64,000 nucleotides of DNA from Volvox africanus. Taxonomy: Eukaryota; Chlorophyta; Chlorophyceae; Chlamydomonadales; Volvocaceae. Under the pieces are notes generated by a model. It was not told where the DNA came from, searched no databases, and saw only the letters and a program-made list of their open reading frames with translations. The position numbers and the translations under genes are program-made. Each line of letters starts with the position of its first letter. Position 1 is the first letter of the stretch. Shown here piece after piece: positions 1 through 14,877 of the stretch. The DNA is taken from NCBI GenBank assembly GCA_030268105.1, contig BSDZ01000078.1:7434340-7498339 (forward strand). The letters are read 5' to 3'.

Positions 1-2111
1 TCATGTTGTCGCAGTCATGATACATAGAGAGAATTCTAGATAAGCAAGGATTGGAGGTAGTCAGATCGAGAGCCATTCCAATAGCAGTAGGCGTGAAGAT
101 GATGAAGTGGACATACTGGAGGATCCATCGCCTTATAGGGCACTGGTCGGCAAATTGAATAACTTGGAATTTAGTACCCGACCAGACTTAGGATATGCCC
201 TAAGCGTACTGTCCAGGTTTATGGGCAAGCCTAACAAGATGGCCATGGGAATGCCAATAAGGTCCATGGTACGGAGGAGATGGTTGCGTATGCTATAGTG
301 AAAGCGTTCGGGGGATGCCTTGTTAAGGGACAACGTATAGCGTATTGGACTTATGATGGATGATGGAATTACGTGGACGCTGATATGTGGCGATATCTGT
401 GGAGTGTCATGAGCAGCAGACGTTAATTGTTCCTGTAAATTTTACCTACCAACGTTTGCAAATTTAACCTACCATATAATAAAGATTGTCCTGTCCTGGT
501 TCGTGGATAGAACCCCGTAAGTCTTGTCTCGCACAACAAAGGCATTGTACATTTAATAATCGGCAAAATTTTGGTTTCTGATTTGGCGGTAATTATATTA
601 TTTAGCTGAAGAGCAACTTTCATTTCGTTTGACCACTTCATTTCGTTTCACCACATGAAAGTGTGCCCACATTAGCAACTGAAATGAAAAAGTGGCAAAT
701 GTTCGAAAACTTATTGAATACTAAAAGGGTAAATGCGTAAGCAATTGCACCAGCAGTTTAACATTTAAAAGCCCGCACCATAATGATAGCCCGCACCATA
801 ACTGTTCTGACGGAAAATAAATTTTTCAGCTGAAGAGCAATGATAAAGGCCAATTTAAATTCGATTTCCGCAAGAAAGTGCCCAGATTGAGTATAAGCAA
901 CTGAATGCAATTCAATAAAAAAAGCAATTCAAAAAGTGGCAAAATGTCAAAATAATTTCAACACGATTCAAAGCAAAAAGGGTAAATACTTAAGGAATTG
1001 CACAAGCATTAAAATATTTCACAGCCGGCATCATAATGATTTCTGTTCTGACAAGAATTATAATATTCAATTGAATACAACATAAAGGGCAGTTTCCCAT
1101 CTTTTTACCCCATACAAAGCCAGTGGCACCCTGAGATCATCAAACCCGGCCTCCAAGCGCGGCACGCACCCGCCATTGGTTAAAGCAGTTGCCGGCTGAT
1201 GGCACCCCGGGGGAATGCCGGGTAAATTTTCAGCTGAAGAGCAATAATGAGGGCCAGTTCAATTTTGATTTTGAACACTCATGAGTGAAAGAATGTCAGC
1301 AAATATGAGGGGGGGCCGGACGCTTTGCTGACACACAACAATTCACTCAATACGCAAGGATACTATAATGGTGTCGTACTGAAGATAACTGAACATAACA
1401 TCACCCATTAGTGCACAACTTCCTTTGTTTGCATGCACATTTGTTATAAAATAGATAACACAGTACACTTCTCCTCCCTATCCAGGCAGCCTTTTCTATG
1501 TCAAGTTGTATGCCATCCCCATTTCGTGGCGGCAGAAGGGTGACTTCATCTCTGGTAGAGCCTTTGCAAACGTTGCAGGTAACATCTCCGTACGGCAGTA
1601 TACCAGCACTACTTCCCCACTTGCAACACTCTCCCGGTGCTTTACATCAACATGCTTCGTTCTTGATGCATATATGGGATATTTGCCTAGGTTCATCGCT
1701 CCTCGCGAGTACACCCAGATCTTAATTTTTGAGTTGTTGATGTCCATGCCTCCGCGCATTTGGTTAAGCATTTGGCTTCTCGAACTGCACAGGGCTTCTC
1801 CGCTTCCACGGATGTAGCCACTCTTCACTTCATGCCCTTATCAGCCTTGGCTTGGCGTAATCCTTATTCCTAACTTGTCATCACCTCGACGAATATGGAT
1901 ATTATCAGGACGCCGCTCAGAAAAGCTGTAGATAGGTGTTGAAGTCAACAAAGCGCCCGGCCGTATTGTCCGGCGCTCCTATCGGATTAATTCCATTTAA
2001 GTCCGATCAAGCATTGTTCGTCGAAGAGCACGGTTGTTATCAGCTAGGTTAAGAAGGATATCTCAAACGGATTACGACGTTTCTGGGCATGGCGTCTTGA
2101 TAATAGAGATG
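1..2111 (+). repeat. Array unit 1 (2111 bp)
   Basis: Short unit: it lacks both the 14-bp segment and the 6-bp 'tcacac'. RT core 107-298 (+); RNase H C-half 1496-1828 (-). Private or rare bases: 'tcgccttatag' (shared only with units 29 and 30), 'ggccatggg' and 'ttcgtggat'. Its distinctiveness suggests an older or edge-proximal copy. Confidence 0.97.
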
Positions 2112-4228
2112 TCATGTTGTCGCAGTCATGATACATAGAGAGAATTCTAGATAAGCAAGGATTGGAGGTAGTCAGATCGAGAGCCATTCCAATAGCAGTA
2201 GGCGTGAAGATGATGAAGTGGACATACTGGAGGATCCATCGCCATATAGGGCACTGGTCGGCAAATTGAATAACTTGGAATTTAGTACCCGACCAGACTT
2301 AGGATATGCCCTAAGCGTACTGTCCAGGTTTATGGGCAAGCCTAACAAGATGGCAATGGGAATGCCAATAAGGTCCATGGTACGGAGGAGATGGTTGCGT
2401 ATGCTATAGTGAAAGCGTTCGGGGGATGCCTTGTTAAGGGACAACGTATAGCGTATTGGACTTATGATGGATGATGGAATTACGTGGACGCTGATATGTG
2501 GCGATATCTGTGGAGTGTCATGAGCAGCAGACGTTAATTGTTCCTGTAAATTTTACCTACCAACGTTTGCAAATTTAACCTACCATATAATAAAGATTGT
2601 CCTGTCCTGGTTCATGGATAGAACCCCGTAAGTCTCACACTTGTCTCGCACAACAAAGGAATTGTACATTTAATAATCGGCAAAATTTTGGTTTCTGATT
2701 TGGCGGTAATTATATTATTTAGCTGAAGAGCAACTTTCATTTCGTTTGACCACTTCATTTCGTTTCACCACATGAAAGTGTGCCCACATTAGCAACTGAA
2801 ATGAAAAAGTGGCAAATGTTCGAAAACTTATTGAATACTAAAAGGGTAAATGCGTAAGCAATTGCACCAGCAGTTTAACATTTAAAAGCCCGCACCATAA
2901 TGATAGCCCGCACCATAACTGTTCTGACGGAAAATAAATTTTTCAGCTGAAGAGCAATGATAAAGGCCAATTTAAATTCGATTTCCGCAAGAAAGTGCCC
3001 AGATTGAGTATAAGCAACTGAATGCAATTCAATAAAAAAAGCAATTCAAAAAGTGGCAAAATGTCAAAATAATTTCAACACGATTCAAAGCAAAAAGGGT
3101 AAATACTTAAGGAATTGCACAAGCATTAAAATATTTCACAGCCGGCATCATAATGATTTCTGTTCTGACAAGAATTATAATATTCAATTGAATACAACAT
3201 AAAGGGCAGTTTCCCATCTTTTTACCCCATACAAAGCCAGTGGCACCCTGAGATCATCAAACCCGGCCTCCAAGCGCGGCACGCACCCGCCATTGGTTAA
3301 AGCAATTGCCGGCTGATGGCACCCCGGGGGAATGCCGGGTAAATTTTCAGCTGAAGAGCAATAATGAGGGCCAGTTCAATTTTGATTTTGAACACTCATG
3401 AGTGAAAGAATGTCAGCAAATATGAGGGGGGGCCGGACGCTTTGCTGACACACAACAATTCACTCAATACGCAAGGATACTATAATGGTGTCGTACTGAA
3501 GATAACTGAACATAACATCACCCATTAGTGCACAACTTCCTTTGTTTGCATGCACATTTGTTATAAAATAGATAACACAGTACACTTCTCCTCCCTATCC
3601 AGGCAGCCTTTTCTATGTCAAGTTGTATGCCATCCCCATTTCGTGGCGGCAGAAGGGTGACTTCATCTCTGGTAGAGCCTTTGCAAACGTTGCAGGTAAC
3701 ATCTCCGTACGGCAGTATACCAGCACTACTTCCCCACTTGCAACACTCTCCCGGTGCTTTACATCAACATGCTTCGTTCTTGATGCATATATGGGATATT
3801 TGCCTAGGTTCATCGCTCCTCGCGAGTACACCCAGATCTTAATTTTTGAGTTGTTGATGTCCATGCCTCCGCGCATTTGGTTAAGCATTTGGCTTCTCGA
3901 ACTGCACAGGGCTTCTCCGCTTCCACGGATGTAGCCACTCTTCACTTCATGCCCTTATCAGCCTTGGCTTGGCGTAATCCTTATTCCTAACTTGTCATCA
4001 CCTCGACGAATATGGATATTATCAGGACGCCGCTCAGAAAAGCTGTAGATAGGTGTTGAAGTCAACAAAGCGCCCGGCCGTATTGTCCGGCGCTCCTATC
4101 GGATTAATTCCATTTAAGTCCGATCAAGCATTGTTCGTCGAAGAGCACGGTTGTTATCAGCTAGGATAAGAAGGATATCTCAAACGGATTACGACGTTTC
4201 TGGGCATGGCGTCTTGATAATAGAGATG
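2112..4228 (+). repeat. Array unit 2 (2117 bp)
   Basis: Lacks the 14-bp segment but has 'tcacac'. RT core 2218-2409; RNase H C-half 3613-3945 (-). Private 'agcaattgccgg' near 3302. Ends with 'ctaggataag' instead of 'ctaggttaag', as does unit 3. Confidence 0.97.
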
Positions 4229-6359
4229 TCATGTTGTCGCAGTCATGATACATAGAGAGAATTCTAGATAAGCAAGGATTGGAGGTAGTCAGATCGAGAG
4301 CCATTCCAATAGCAGTAGGCGTGAAGATGATGAAGTGGACATACTGGAGGATCCATCGCCATATAGGGCACTGGTCGGCAAATTGAATAACTTGGAATTT
4401 AGTACCCGACCAGACTTAGGATATGCCCTAAGCGTACTGTCCAGGTTTATGGGCAAGCCTAACAAGATGGCAATGGGAATGCCAATAAGGTCTATGGTAC
4501 GGAGGAGATGGTTGCGTATGCTATAGTGAAAGCGTTCGGGGGATGCCTTGTTAAGGGACAACGTATAGCGTATTGGACTTATGATGGATGATGGAATTAC
4601 GTGGACGCTGATATGTGGCGATATCTGTGGAGTGTCGAAGTAAATATGTCATGAGCAGCAGACGTTAATTGTTCCTGTAAATTTTACCTACCAACGTTTG
4701 CAAATTTAACCTACCATATAATAAAGATTGTCCTGTCCTGGTTCATGGATAGAACCCCGTAAGTCTCACACTTGTCTCGCACAACAAAGGAATTGTACAT
4801 TTAATAATCGGCAAAATTTTGGTTTCTGATTTGGCGGTAATTATATTATTTAGCTGAAGAGCAACTTTCATTTCGTTTGACCACTTCATTTCGTTTCACC
4901 ACATGAAAGTGTGCCCACATTAGCAACTGAAATGAAAAAGTGGCAAATGTTCGAAAACTTATTGAATACTAAAAGGGTAAATGCGTAAGCAATTGCACCA
5001 GCAGTTTAACATTTAAAAGCCCGCACCATAATGATAGCCCGCACCATAACTGTTCTGACGGAAAATAAATTTTTCAGCTGAAGAGCAATGATAAAGGCCA
5101 ATTTAAATTCGATTTCCGCAAGAAAGTGCCCAGATTGAGTATAAGCAACTGAATGCAATTCAATAAAAAAAGCAATTCAAAAAGTGGCAAAATGTCAAAA
5201 TAATTTCAACACGATTCAAAGCAAAAAGGGTAAATACTTAAGGAATTGCACAAGCATTAAAATATTTCACAGCCGGCATCATAATGATTTCTGTTCTGAC
5301 AAGAATTATAATATTCAATTGAATACAACATAAAGGGCAGTTTCCCATCTTTTTACCCCATACAAAGCCAGTGGCACCCTGAGATCATCAAACCCGGCCT
5401 CCAAGCGCGGCACGCACCCGCCATTGGTTAAAGCAGTTGCCGGCTGATGGCACCCCGGGGGAATGCCGGGTAAATTTTCAGCTGAAGAGCAATAATGAGG
5501 GCCAGTTCAATTTTGATTTTGAACACTCATGAGTGAAAGAATGTCAGCAAATATGAGGGGGGGCCGGACGCTTTGCTGACACACAACAATTCACTCAATA
5601 CGCAAGGATACTATAATGGTGTCGTACTGAAGATAACTGAACATAACATCACCCATTAGTGCACAACTTCCTTTGTTTGCATGCACATTTGTTATAAAAT
5701 AGATAACACAGTACACTTCTCCTCCCTATCCAGGCAGCCTTTTCTATGTCAAGTTGTATGCCATCCCCATTTCGTGGCGGCAGAAGGGTGACTTCATCTC
5801 TGGTAGAGCCTTTGCAAACGTTGCAGGTAACATCTCCGTACGGCAGTATACCAGCACTACTTCCCCACTTGCAATACTCTCCCGGTGCTTTACATCAACA
5901 TGCTTCGTTCTTGATGCATATATGGGATATTTGCCTAGGTTCATCACTCCTCGCGAGTACACCCAGATCTTAATTTTTGAGTTGTTGATGTCCATGCCTC
6001 CGCGCATTTGGTTAAGCATTTGGCTTCTCGAACTGCACAGGGCTTCTCCGCTTCCACGGATGTAGCCACTCTTCACTTCATGCCCTTATCAGCCTTGGCT
6101 TGGCGTAATCCTTATTCCTAACTTGTCATCACCTCGACGAATATGGATATTATCAGGACGCCGCTCAGAAAAGCTGTAGATAGGTGTTGAAGTCAACAAA
6201 GCGCCCGGCCGTATTGTCCGGCGCTCCTATCGGATTAATTCCATTTAAGTCCGATCAAGCATTGTTCGTCGAAGAGCACGGTTGTTATCAGCTAGGATAA
6301 GAAGGATATCTCAAACGGATTACGACGTTTCTGGGCATGGCGTCTTGATAATAGAGATG
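4229..6359 (+). repeat. Array unit 3 (2131 bp)
   Basis: First full-length unit in the window. RT core 4335-4526, with private 'aggtctatgg'. RNase H C-half 5744-6076 (-), with 'catcactcc' (Ala to Val on the minus strand) and private 'gcaatactctcc' (Val to Ile on the minus strand). Confidence 0.97.
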
Positions 6360-8490
6360 TCATGTTGTCGCAGTCATGATACATAGAGAGAATTCTAGAT
6401 AAGCAAGGATTGGAGGTAGTCAGATCGAGAGCCATTCCAATAGCAGTAGGCGTGAAGATGATGAAGTGGACATACTGGAGGATCCATCGCCATATAGGGC
6501 ACTGGTCGGCAAATTGAATAACTTGGAATTTAGTACCCGACCAGACTTAGGATATGCCCTAAGCGTACTGTCCAGGTTTATGGGCAAGCCTAACAAGATG
6601 GCAATGGGAATGCCAATAAGGTCCATGGTACGGAGGAGATGGTTGCGTATGCTATAGTGAAAGCGTTCGGGGGATGCCTTGTTAAGGGACAACGTATAGC
6701 GTATTGGACTTATGATGGATGATGGAATTACGTGGACGCTGATATGTGGCGATATCTGTGGAGTGTCGAAGTAAATATGTCATGAGCAGCAGACGTTAAT
6801 TGTTCCTGTAAATTTTACCTACCAACGTTTGCAAATTTAACCTACCATATAATAAAGATTGTCCTGTCCTGGTTCATGGATAGAACCCCGTAAGTCTCAC
6901 ACTTGTCTCGCACAACAAAGGCATTGTACATTTAATAATCGGCAAAATTTTGGTTTCTGATTTGGCGGTAATTATATTATTTAGCTGAAGAGCAACTTTC
7001 ATTTCGTTTGACCACTTCATTTCGTTTCACCACATGAAAGTGTGCCCACATTAGCAACTGAAATGAAAAAGTGGCAAATGTTCGAAAACTTATTGAATAC
7101 TAAAAGGGTAAATGCGTAAGCAATTGCACCAGCAGTTTAACATTTAAAAGCCCGCACCATAATGATAGCCCGCACCATAACTGTTCTGACGGAAAATAAA
7201 TTTTTCAGCTGAAGAGCAATGATAAAGGCCAATTTAAATTCGATTTCCGCAAGAAAGTGCCCAGATTGAGTATAAGCAACTGAATGCAATTCAATAAAAA
7301 AAGCAATTCAAAAAGTGGCAAAATGTCAAAATAATTTCAACACGATTCAAAGCAAAAAGGGTAAATACTTAAGGAATTGCACAAGCATTAAAATATTTCA
7401 CAGCCGGCATCATAATGATTTCTGTTCTGACAAGAATTATAATATTCAATTGAATACAACATAAAGGGCAGTTTCCCATCTTTTTACCCCATACAAAGCC
7501 AGTGGCACCCTGAGATCATCAAACCCGGCCTCCAAGCGCGGCACGCACCCGCCATTGGTTAAAGCAGTTGCCGGCTGATGGCACCCCGGGGGAATGCCGG
7601 GTAAATTTTCAGCTGAAGAGCAATAATGAGGGCCAGTTCAATTTTGATTTTGAACACTCATGAGTGAAAGAATGTCAGCAAATATGAGGGGGGGCCGGAC
7701 GCTTTGCTGACACACAACAATTCACTCAATACGCAAGGATACTATAATGGTGTCGTACTGAAGATAACTGAACATAACATCACCCATTAGTGCACAACTT
7801 CCTTTGTTTGCATGCACATTTGTTATAAAATAGATAACACAGTACACTTCTCCTCCCTATCCAGGCAGCCTTTTCTATGTCAAGTTGTATGCCATCCCCA
7901 TTTCGTGGCGGCAGAAGGGTGACTTCATCTCTGGTAGAGCCTTTGCAAACGTTGCAGGTAACATCTCCGTACGGCAGTATACCAGCACTACTTCCCCACT
8001 TGCAACACTCTCCCGGTGCTTTACATCAACATGCTTCGTTCTTGATGCATATATGGGATATTTGCCTAGGTTCATCGCTCCTCGCGAGTACACCCAGATC
8101 TTAATTTTTGAGTTGTTGATGTCCATGCCTCCGCGCATTTGGTTAAGCATTTGGCTTCTCGAACTGCACAGGGCTTCTCCGCTTCCACGGATGTAGCCAC
8201 TCTTCACTTCATGCCCTTATCAGCCTTGGCTTGGCGTAATCCTTATTCCTAACTTGTCATCACCTCGACGAATATGGATATTATCAGGACGCCGCTCAGA
8301 AAAGCTGTAGATAGGTGTTGAAGTCAACAAAGCGCCCGGCCGTATTGTCCGGCGCTCCTATCGGATTAATTCCATTTAAGTCCGATCAAGCATTGTTCGT
8401 CGAAGAGCACGGTTGTTATCAGCTAGGTTAAGAAGGATATCTCAAACGGATTACGACGTTTCTGGGCATGGCGTCTTGATAATAGAGATG
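6360..8490 (+). repeat. Array unit 4 (2131 bp)
   Basis: RT core 6466-6657; RNase H C-half 7875-8207 (-). Carries ggCattg, which otherwise marks units 1, 7, 15 and 16-30. Confidence 0.97.
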
Positions 8491-10615
8491 TCATGTTGTC
8501 GCAGTCATGATACATAGAGAGAATTCTAGATAAGCAAGGATTGGAGGTAGTCAGATCGAGAGCCATTCCAATAGCAGTAGGCGTGAAGATGATGAAGTGG
8601 ACATACTGGAGGATCCATCGCCATATAGGGCACTGGTCGGCAAATTGAATAACTTGGAATTTAGTACCCGACCAGACTTAGGATATGCCCTAAGCGTACT
8701 GTCCAGGTTTATGGGCAAGCCTAACAAGATGGCAATGGGAATGCCAATAAGGTCCATGGTACGGAGGAGATGGTTGCGTATGCTATAGTGAAAGCGTTCG
8801 GGGGATGCCTTGTTAAGGGACAACGTATAGCGTATTGGACTTATGATGGATGATGGAATTACGTGGACGCTGATATGTGGCGATATCTGTGGAGTGTCGA
8901 AGTAAATATGTCATGAGCAGCAGACGTTAATTGTTCCTGTAAATTTTACCTACCAACGTTTGCAAATTTAACCTACCATATAATAAAGATTGTCCTGTCC
9001 TGGTTCATGGATAGAACCCCGTAAGTCTTGTCTCGCACAACAAAGGAATTGTACATTTAATAATCGGCAAAATTTTGGTTTCTGATTTGGCGGTAATTAT
9101 ATTATTTAGCTGAAGAGCAACTTTCATTTCGTTTGACCACTTCATTTCGTTTCACCACATGAAAGTGTGCCCACATTAGCAACTGAAATGAAAAAGTGGC
9201 AAATGTTCGAAAACTTATTGAATACTAAAAGGGTAAATGCGTAAGCAATTGCACCAGCAGTTTAACATTTAAAAGCCCGCACCATAATGATAGCCCGCAC
9301 CATAACTGTTCTGACGGAAAATAAATTTTTCAGCTGAAGAGCAATGATAAAGGCCAATTTAAATTCGATTTCCGCAAGAAAGTGCCCAGATTGAGTATAA
9401 GCAACTGAATGCAATTCAATAAAAAAAGCAATTCAAAAAGTGGCAAAATGTCAAAATAATTTCAACACGATTCAAAGCAAAAAGGGTAAATACTTAAGGA
9501 ATTGCACAAGCATCAAAATATTTCACAGCCGGCATCATAATGATTTCTGTTCTGACAAGAATTATAATATTCAATTGAATACAACATAAAGGGCAGTTTC
9601 CCATCTTTTTACCCCATACAAAGCCAGTGGCACCCTGAGATCATCAAACCCGGCCTCCAAGCGCGGCACGCACCCGCCATTGGTTAAAGCAGTTGCCGGC
9701 TGATGGCACCCCGGGGGAATGCCGGGTAAATTTTCAGCTGAAGAGCAATAATGAGGGCCAGTTCAATTTTGATTTTGAACACTCATGAGTGAAAGAATGT
9801 CAGCAAATATGAGGGGGGGCCGGACGCTTTGCTGACACACAACAATTCACTCAATACGCAAGGATACTATAATGGTGTCGTACTGAAGATAACTGAACAT
9901 AACATCACCCATTAGTGCACAACTTCCTTTGTTTGCATGCACATTTGTTATAAAATAGATAACACAGTACACTTCTCCTCCCTATCCAGGCAGCCTTTTC
10001 TATGTCAAGTTGTATGCCATCCCCATTTCGTGGCGGCAGAAGGGTGACTTCATCTCTGGTAGAGCCTTTGCAAACGTTGCAGGTAACATCTCCGTACGGC
10101 AGTATACCAGCACTACTTCCCCACTTGCAACACTCTCCCGGTGCTTTACATCAACATGCTTCGTTCTTGATGCATATATGGGATATTTGCCTAGGTTCAT
10201 CACTCCTCGCGAGTACACCCAGATCTTAATTTTTGAGTTGTTGATGTCCATGCCTCCGCGCATTTGGTTAAGCATTTGGCTTCTCGAACTGCACAGGGCT
10301 TCTCCGCTTCCACGGATGTAGCCACTCTTCACTTCATGCCCTTATCAGCCTTGGCTTGGCGTAATCCTTATTCCTAACTTGTCATCACCTCGACGAATAT
10401 GGATATTATCAGGACGCCGCTCAGAAAAGCTGTAGATAGGTGTTGAAGTCAACAAAGCGCCCGGCCGTATTGTCCGGCGCTCCTATCGGATTAATTCCAT
10501 TTAAGTCCGATCAAGCATTGTTCGTCGAAGAGCACGGTTGTTATCAGCTAGGTTAAGAAGGATATCTCAAACGGATTACGACGTTTCTGGGCATGGCGTC
10601 TTGATAATAGAGATG
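8491..10615 (+). repeat. Array unit 5 (2125 bp)
   Basis: Has the 14-bp segment but lacks 'tcacac'. RT core 8597-8788; RNase H C-half 10000-10332 (-) with 'catcactcc'. Carries 'agcatcaaaat', the only C at that site among units 1-11. Confidence 0.97.
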
Positions 10616-12746
10616 TCATGTTGTCGCAGTCATGATACATAGAGAGAATTCTAGATAAGCAAGGATTGGAGGTAGTCAGATCGAGAGCCATTCCAATAGC
10701 AGTAGGCGTGAAGATGATGAAGTGGACATACTGGAGGATCCATCGCCATATAGGGCACTGGTCGGCAAATTGAATAACTTGGAATTTAGTACCCGACCAG
10801 ACTTAGGATATGCCCTAAGCGTACTGTCCAGGTTTATGGGCAAGCCTAACAAGATGGCAATGGGAATGCCAATAAGGTCCATGGTACGGAGGAGATGGTT
10901 GCGTATGCTATAGTGAAAGCGTTCGGGGGATGCCTTGTTAAGGGACAACGTATAGCGTATTGGACTTATGATGGATGATGGAATTACGTGGACGCTGATA
11001 TGTGGCGATATCTGTGGAGTGTCGAAGTAAATATGTCATGAGCAGCAGACGTTAATTGTTCCTGTAAATTTTACCTACCAACGTTTGCAAATTTAACCTA
11101 CCATATAATAAAGATTGTCCTGTCCTGGTTCATGGATAGAACCCCGTAAGTCTCACACTTGTCTCGCACAACAAAGGAATTGTACATTTAATAATCGGCA
11201 AAATTTTGGTTTCTGATTTGGCGGTAATTATATTATTTAGCTGAAGAGCAACTTTCATTTCGTTTGACCACTTCATTTCGTTTCACCACATGAAAGTGTG
11301 CCCACATTAGCAACTGAAATGAAAAAGTGGCAAATGTTCGAAAACTTATTGAATACTAAAAGGGTAAATGCGTAAGCAATTGCACCAGCAGTTTAACATT
11401 TAAAAGCCCGCACCATAATGATAGCCCGCACCATAACTGTTCTGACGGAAAATAAATTTTTCAGCTGAAGAGCAATGATAAAGGCCAATTTAAATTCGAT
11501 TTCCGCAAGAAAGTGCCCAGATTGAGTATAAGCAACTGAATGCAATTCAATAAAAAAAGCAATTCAAAAAGTGGCAAAATGTCAAAATAATTTCAACACG
11601 ATTCAAAGCAAAAAGGGTAAATACTTAAGGAATTGCACAAGCATTAAAATATTTCACAGCCGGCATCATAATGATTTCTGTTCTGACAAGAATTATAATA
11701 TTCAATTGAATACAACATAAAGGGCAGTTTCCCATCTTTTTACCCCATACAAAGCCAGTGGCACCCTGAGATCATCAAACCCGGCCTCCAAGCGCGGCAC
11801 GCACCCGCCATTGGTTAAAGCAGTTGCCGGCTGATGGCACCCCGGGGGAATGCCGGGTAAATTTTCAGCTGAAGAGCAATAATGAGGGCCAGTTCAATTT
11901 TGATTTTGAACACTCATGAGTGAAAGAATGTCAGCAAATATGAGGGGGGGCCGGACGCTTTGCTGACACACAACAATTCACTCAATACGCAAGGATACTA
12001 TAATGGTGTCGTACTGAAGATAACTGAACATAACATCACCCATTAGTGCACAACTTCCTTTGTTTGCATGCACATTTGTTATAAAATAGATAACACAGTA
12101 CACTTCTCCTCCCTATCCAGGCAGCCTTTTCTATGTCAAGTTGTATGCCATCCCCATTTCGTGGCGGCAGAAGGGTGACTTCATCTCTGGTAGAGCCTTT
12201 GCAAACGTTGCAGGTAACATCTCCGTACGGCAGTATACCAGCACTACTTCCCCACTTGCAACACTCTCCCGGTGCTTTACATCAACATGCTTCGTTCTTG
12301 ATGCATATATGGGATATTTGCCTAGGTTCATCACTCCTCGCGAGTACACCCAGATCTTAATTTTTGAGTTGTTGATGTCCATGCCTCCGCGCATTTGGTT
12401 AAGCATTTGGCTTCTCGAACTGCACAGGGCTTCTCCGCTTCCACGGATGTAGCCACTCTTCACTTCATGCCCTTATCAGCCTTGGCTTGGCGTAATCCTT
12501 ATTCCTAACTTGTCATCACCTCGACGAATATGGATATTATCAGGACGCCGCTCAGAAAAGCTGTAGATAGGTGTTGAAGTCAACAAAGCGCCCGGCCGTA
12601 TTGTCCGGCGCTCCTATCGGATTAATTCCATTTAAGTCCGATCAAGCATTGTTCGTCGAAGAGCACGGTTGTTATCAGCTAGGTTAAGAAGGATATCTCA
12701 AACGGATTACGACGTTTCTGGGCATGGCGTCTTGATAATAGAGATG
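10616..12746 (+). repeat. Array unit 6 (2131 bp)
   Basis: RT core 10722-10913; RNase H C-half 12131-12463 (-). Shares 'catcactcc' with units 3, 5 and 15. Confidence 0.97.
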
Positions 12747-14877
12747 TCATGTTGTCGCAGTCATGATACATAGAGAGAATTCTAGATAAGCAAGGATTGG
12801 AGGTAGTCAGATCGAGAGCCATTCCAATAGCAGTAGGCGTGAAGATGATGAAGTGGACATACTGGAGGATCCATCGCCATATAGGGCACTGGTCGGCAAA
12901 TTGAATAACTTGGAATTTAGTACCCGACCAGACTTAGGATATGCCCTAAGCGTACTGTCCAGGTTTATGGGCAAGCCTAACAAGATGGCAATGGGAATGC
13001 CAATAAGGTCCATGGTACGGAGGAGATGGTTGCGTATGCTATAGTGAAAGCGTTCGGGGGATGCCTTGTTAAGGGACAACGTATAGCGTATTGGACTTAT
13101 GATGGATGATGGAATTACGTGGACGCTGATATGTGGCGATATCTGTGGAGTGTCGAAGTAAATATGTCATGAGCAGCAGACGTTAATTGTTCCTGTAAAT
13201 TTTACCTACCAACGTTTGCAAATTTAACCTACCATATAATAAAGATTGTCCTGTCCTGGTTCATGGATAGAACCCCGTAAGTCTCACACTTGTCTCGCAC
13301 AACAAAGGCATTGTACATTTAATAATCGGCAAAATTTTGGTTTCTGATTTGGCGGTAATTATATTATTTAGCTGAAGAGCAACTTTCATTTCGTTTGACC
13401 ACTTCATTTCGTTTCACCACATGAAAGTGTGCCCACATTAGCAACTGAAATGAAAAAGTGGCAAATGTTCGAAAACTTATTGAATACTAAAAGGGTAAAT
13501 GCGTAAGCAATTGCACCAGCAGTTTAACATTTAAAAGCCCGCACCATAATGATAGCCCGCACCATAACTGTTCTGACGGAAAATAAATTTTTCAGCTGAA
13601 GAGCAATGATAAAGGCCAATTTAAATTCGATTTCCGCAAGAAAGTGCCCAGATTGAGTATAAGCAACTGAATGCAATTCAATAAAAAAAGCAATTCAAAA
13701 AGTGGCAAAATGTCAAAATAATTTCAACACGATTCAAAGCAAAAAGGGTAAATACTTAAGGAATTGCACAAGCATTAAAATATTTCACAGCCGGCATCAT
13801 AATGATTTCTGTTCTGACAAGAATTATAATATTCAATTGAATACAACATAAAGGGCAGTTTCCCATCTTTTTACCCCATACAAAGCCAGTGGCACCCTGA
13901 GATCATCAAACCCGGCCTCCAAGCGCGGCACGCACCCGCCATTGGTTAAAGCAGTTGCCGGCTGATGGCACCCCGGGGGAATGCCGGGTAAATTTTCAGC
14001 TGAAGAGCAATAATGAGGGCCAGTTCAATTTTGATTTTGAACACTCATGAGTGAAAGAATGTCAGCAAATATGAGGGGGGGCCGGACGCTTTGCTGACAC
14101 ACAACAATTCACTCAATACGCAAGGATACTATAATGGTGTCGTACTGAAGATAACTGAACATAACATCACCCATTAGTGCACAACTTCCTTTGTTTGCAT
14201 GCACATTTGTTATAAAATAGATAACACAGTACACTTCTCCTCCCTATCCAGGCAGCCTTTTCTATGTCAAGTTGTATGCCATCCCCATTTCGTGGCGGCA
14301 GAAGGGTGACTTCATCTCTGGTAGAGCCTTTGCAAACGTTGCAGGTAACATCTCCGTACGGCAGTATACCAGCACTACTTCCCCACTTGCAACACTCTCC
14401 CGGTGCTTTACATCAACATGCTTCGTTCTTGATGCATATATGGGATATTTGCCTAGGTTCATCGCTCCTCGCGAGTACACCCAGATCTTAATTTTTGAGT
14501 TGTTGATGTCCATGCCTCCGCGCATTTGGTTAAGCATTTGGCTTCTCGAACTGCACAGGGCTTCTCCGCTTCCACGGATGTAGCCACTCTTCACTTCATG
14601 CCCTTATCAGCCTTGGCTTGGCGTAATCCTTATTCCTAACTTGTCATCACCTCGACGAATATGGATATTATCAGGACGCCGCTCAGAAAAGCTGTAGATA
14701 GGTGTTGAAGTCAACAAAGCGCCCGGCCGTATTGTCCGGCGCTCCTATCGGATTAATTCCATTTAAGTCCGATCAAGCATTGTTCGTCGAAGAGCACGGT
14801 TGTTATCAGCTAGGTTAAGAAGGATATCTCAAACGGATTACGACGTTTCTGGGCATGGCGTCTTGATAATAGAGATG
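12747..14877 (+). repeat. Array unit 7 (2131 bp)
   Basis: RT core 12853-13044; RNase H C-half 14262-14594 (-). Carries ggCattg with 'agcattaaaat', the same pair as units 1, 4, 26 and 27. Confidence 0.97.

Noticed and set aside
1506..1817. Plus-strand open frames of 75 and 103 codons (e.g. 1498-1725 and 1506-1817) repeated in each unit
   Set aside because: They lie antisense to the minus-strand RNase H relic, have no family resemblance and no start context; they are shadows of the copia frame.
2172..2444. Minus-strand 90-codon frame over the RT core in many units
   Set aside because: It is the complement of the plus-strand RT blocks, which have clear copia motifs; the antisense reading has none.
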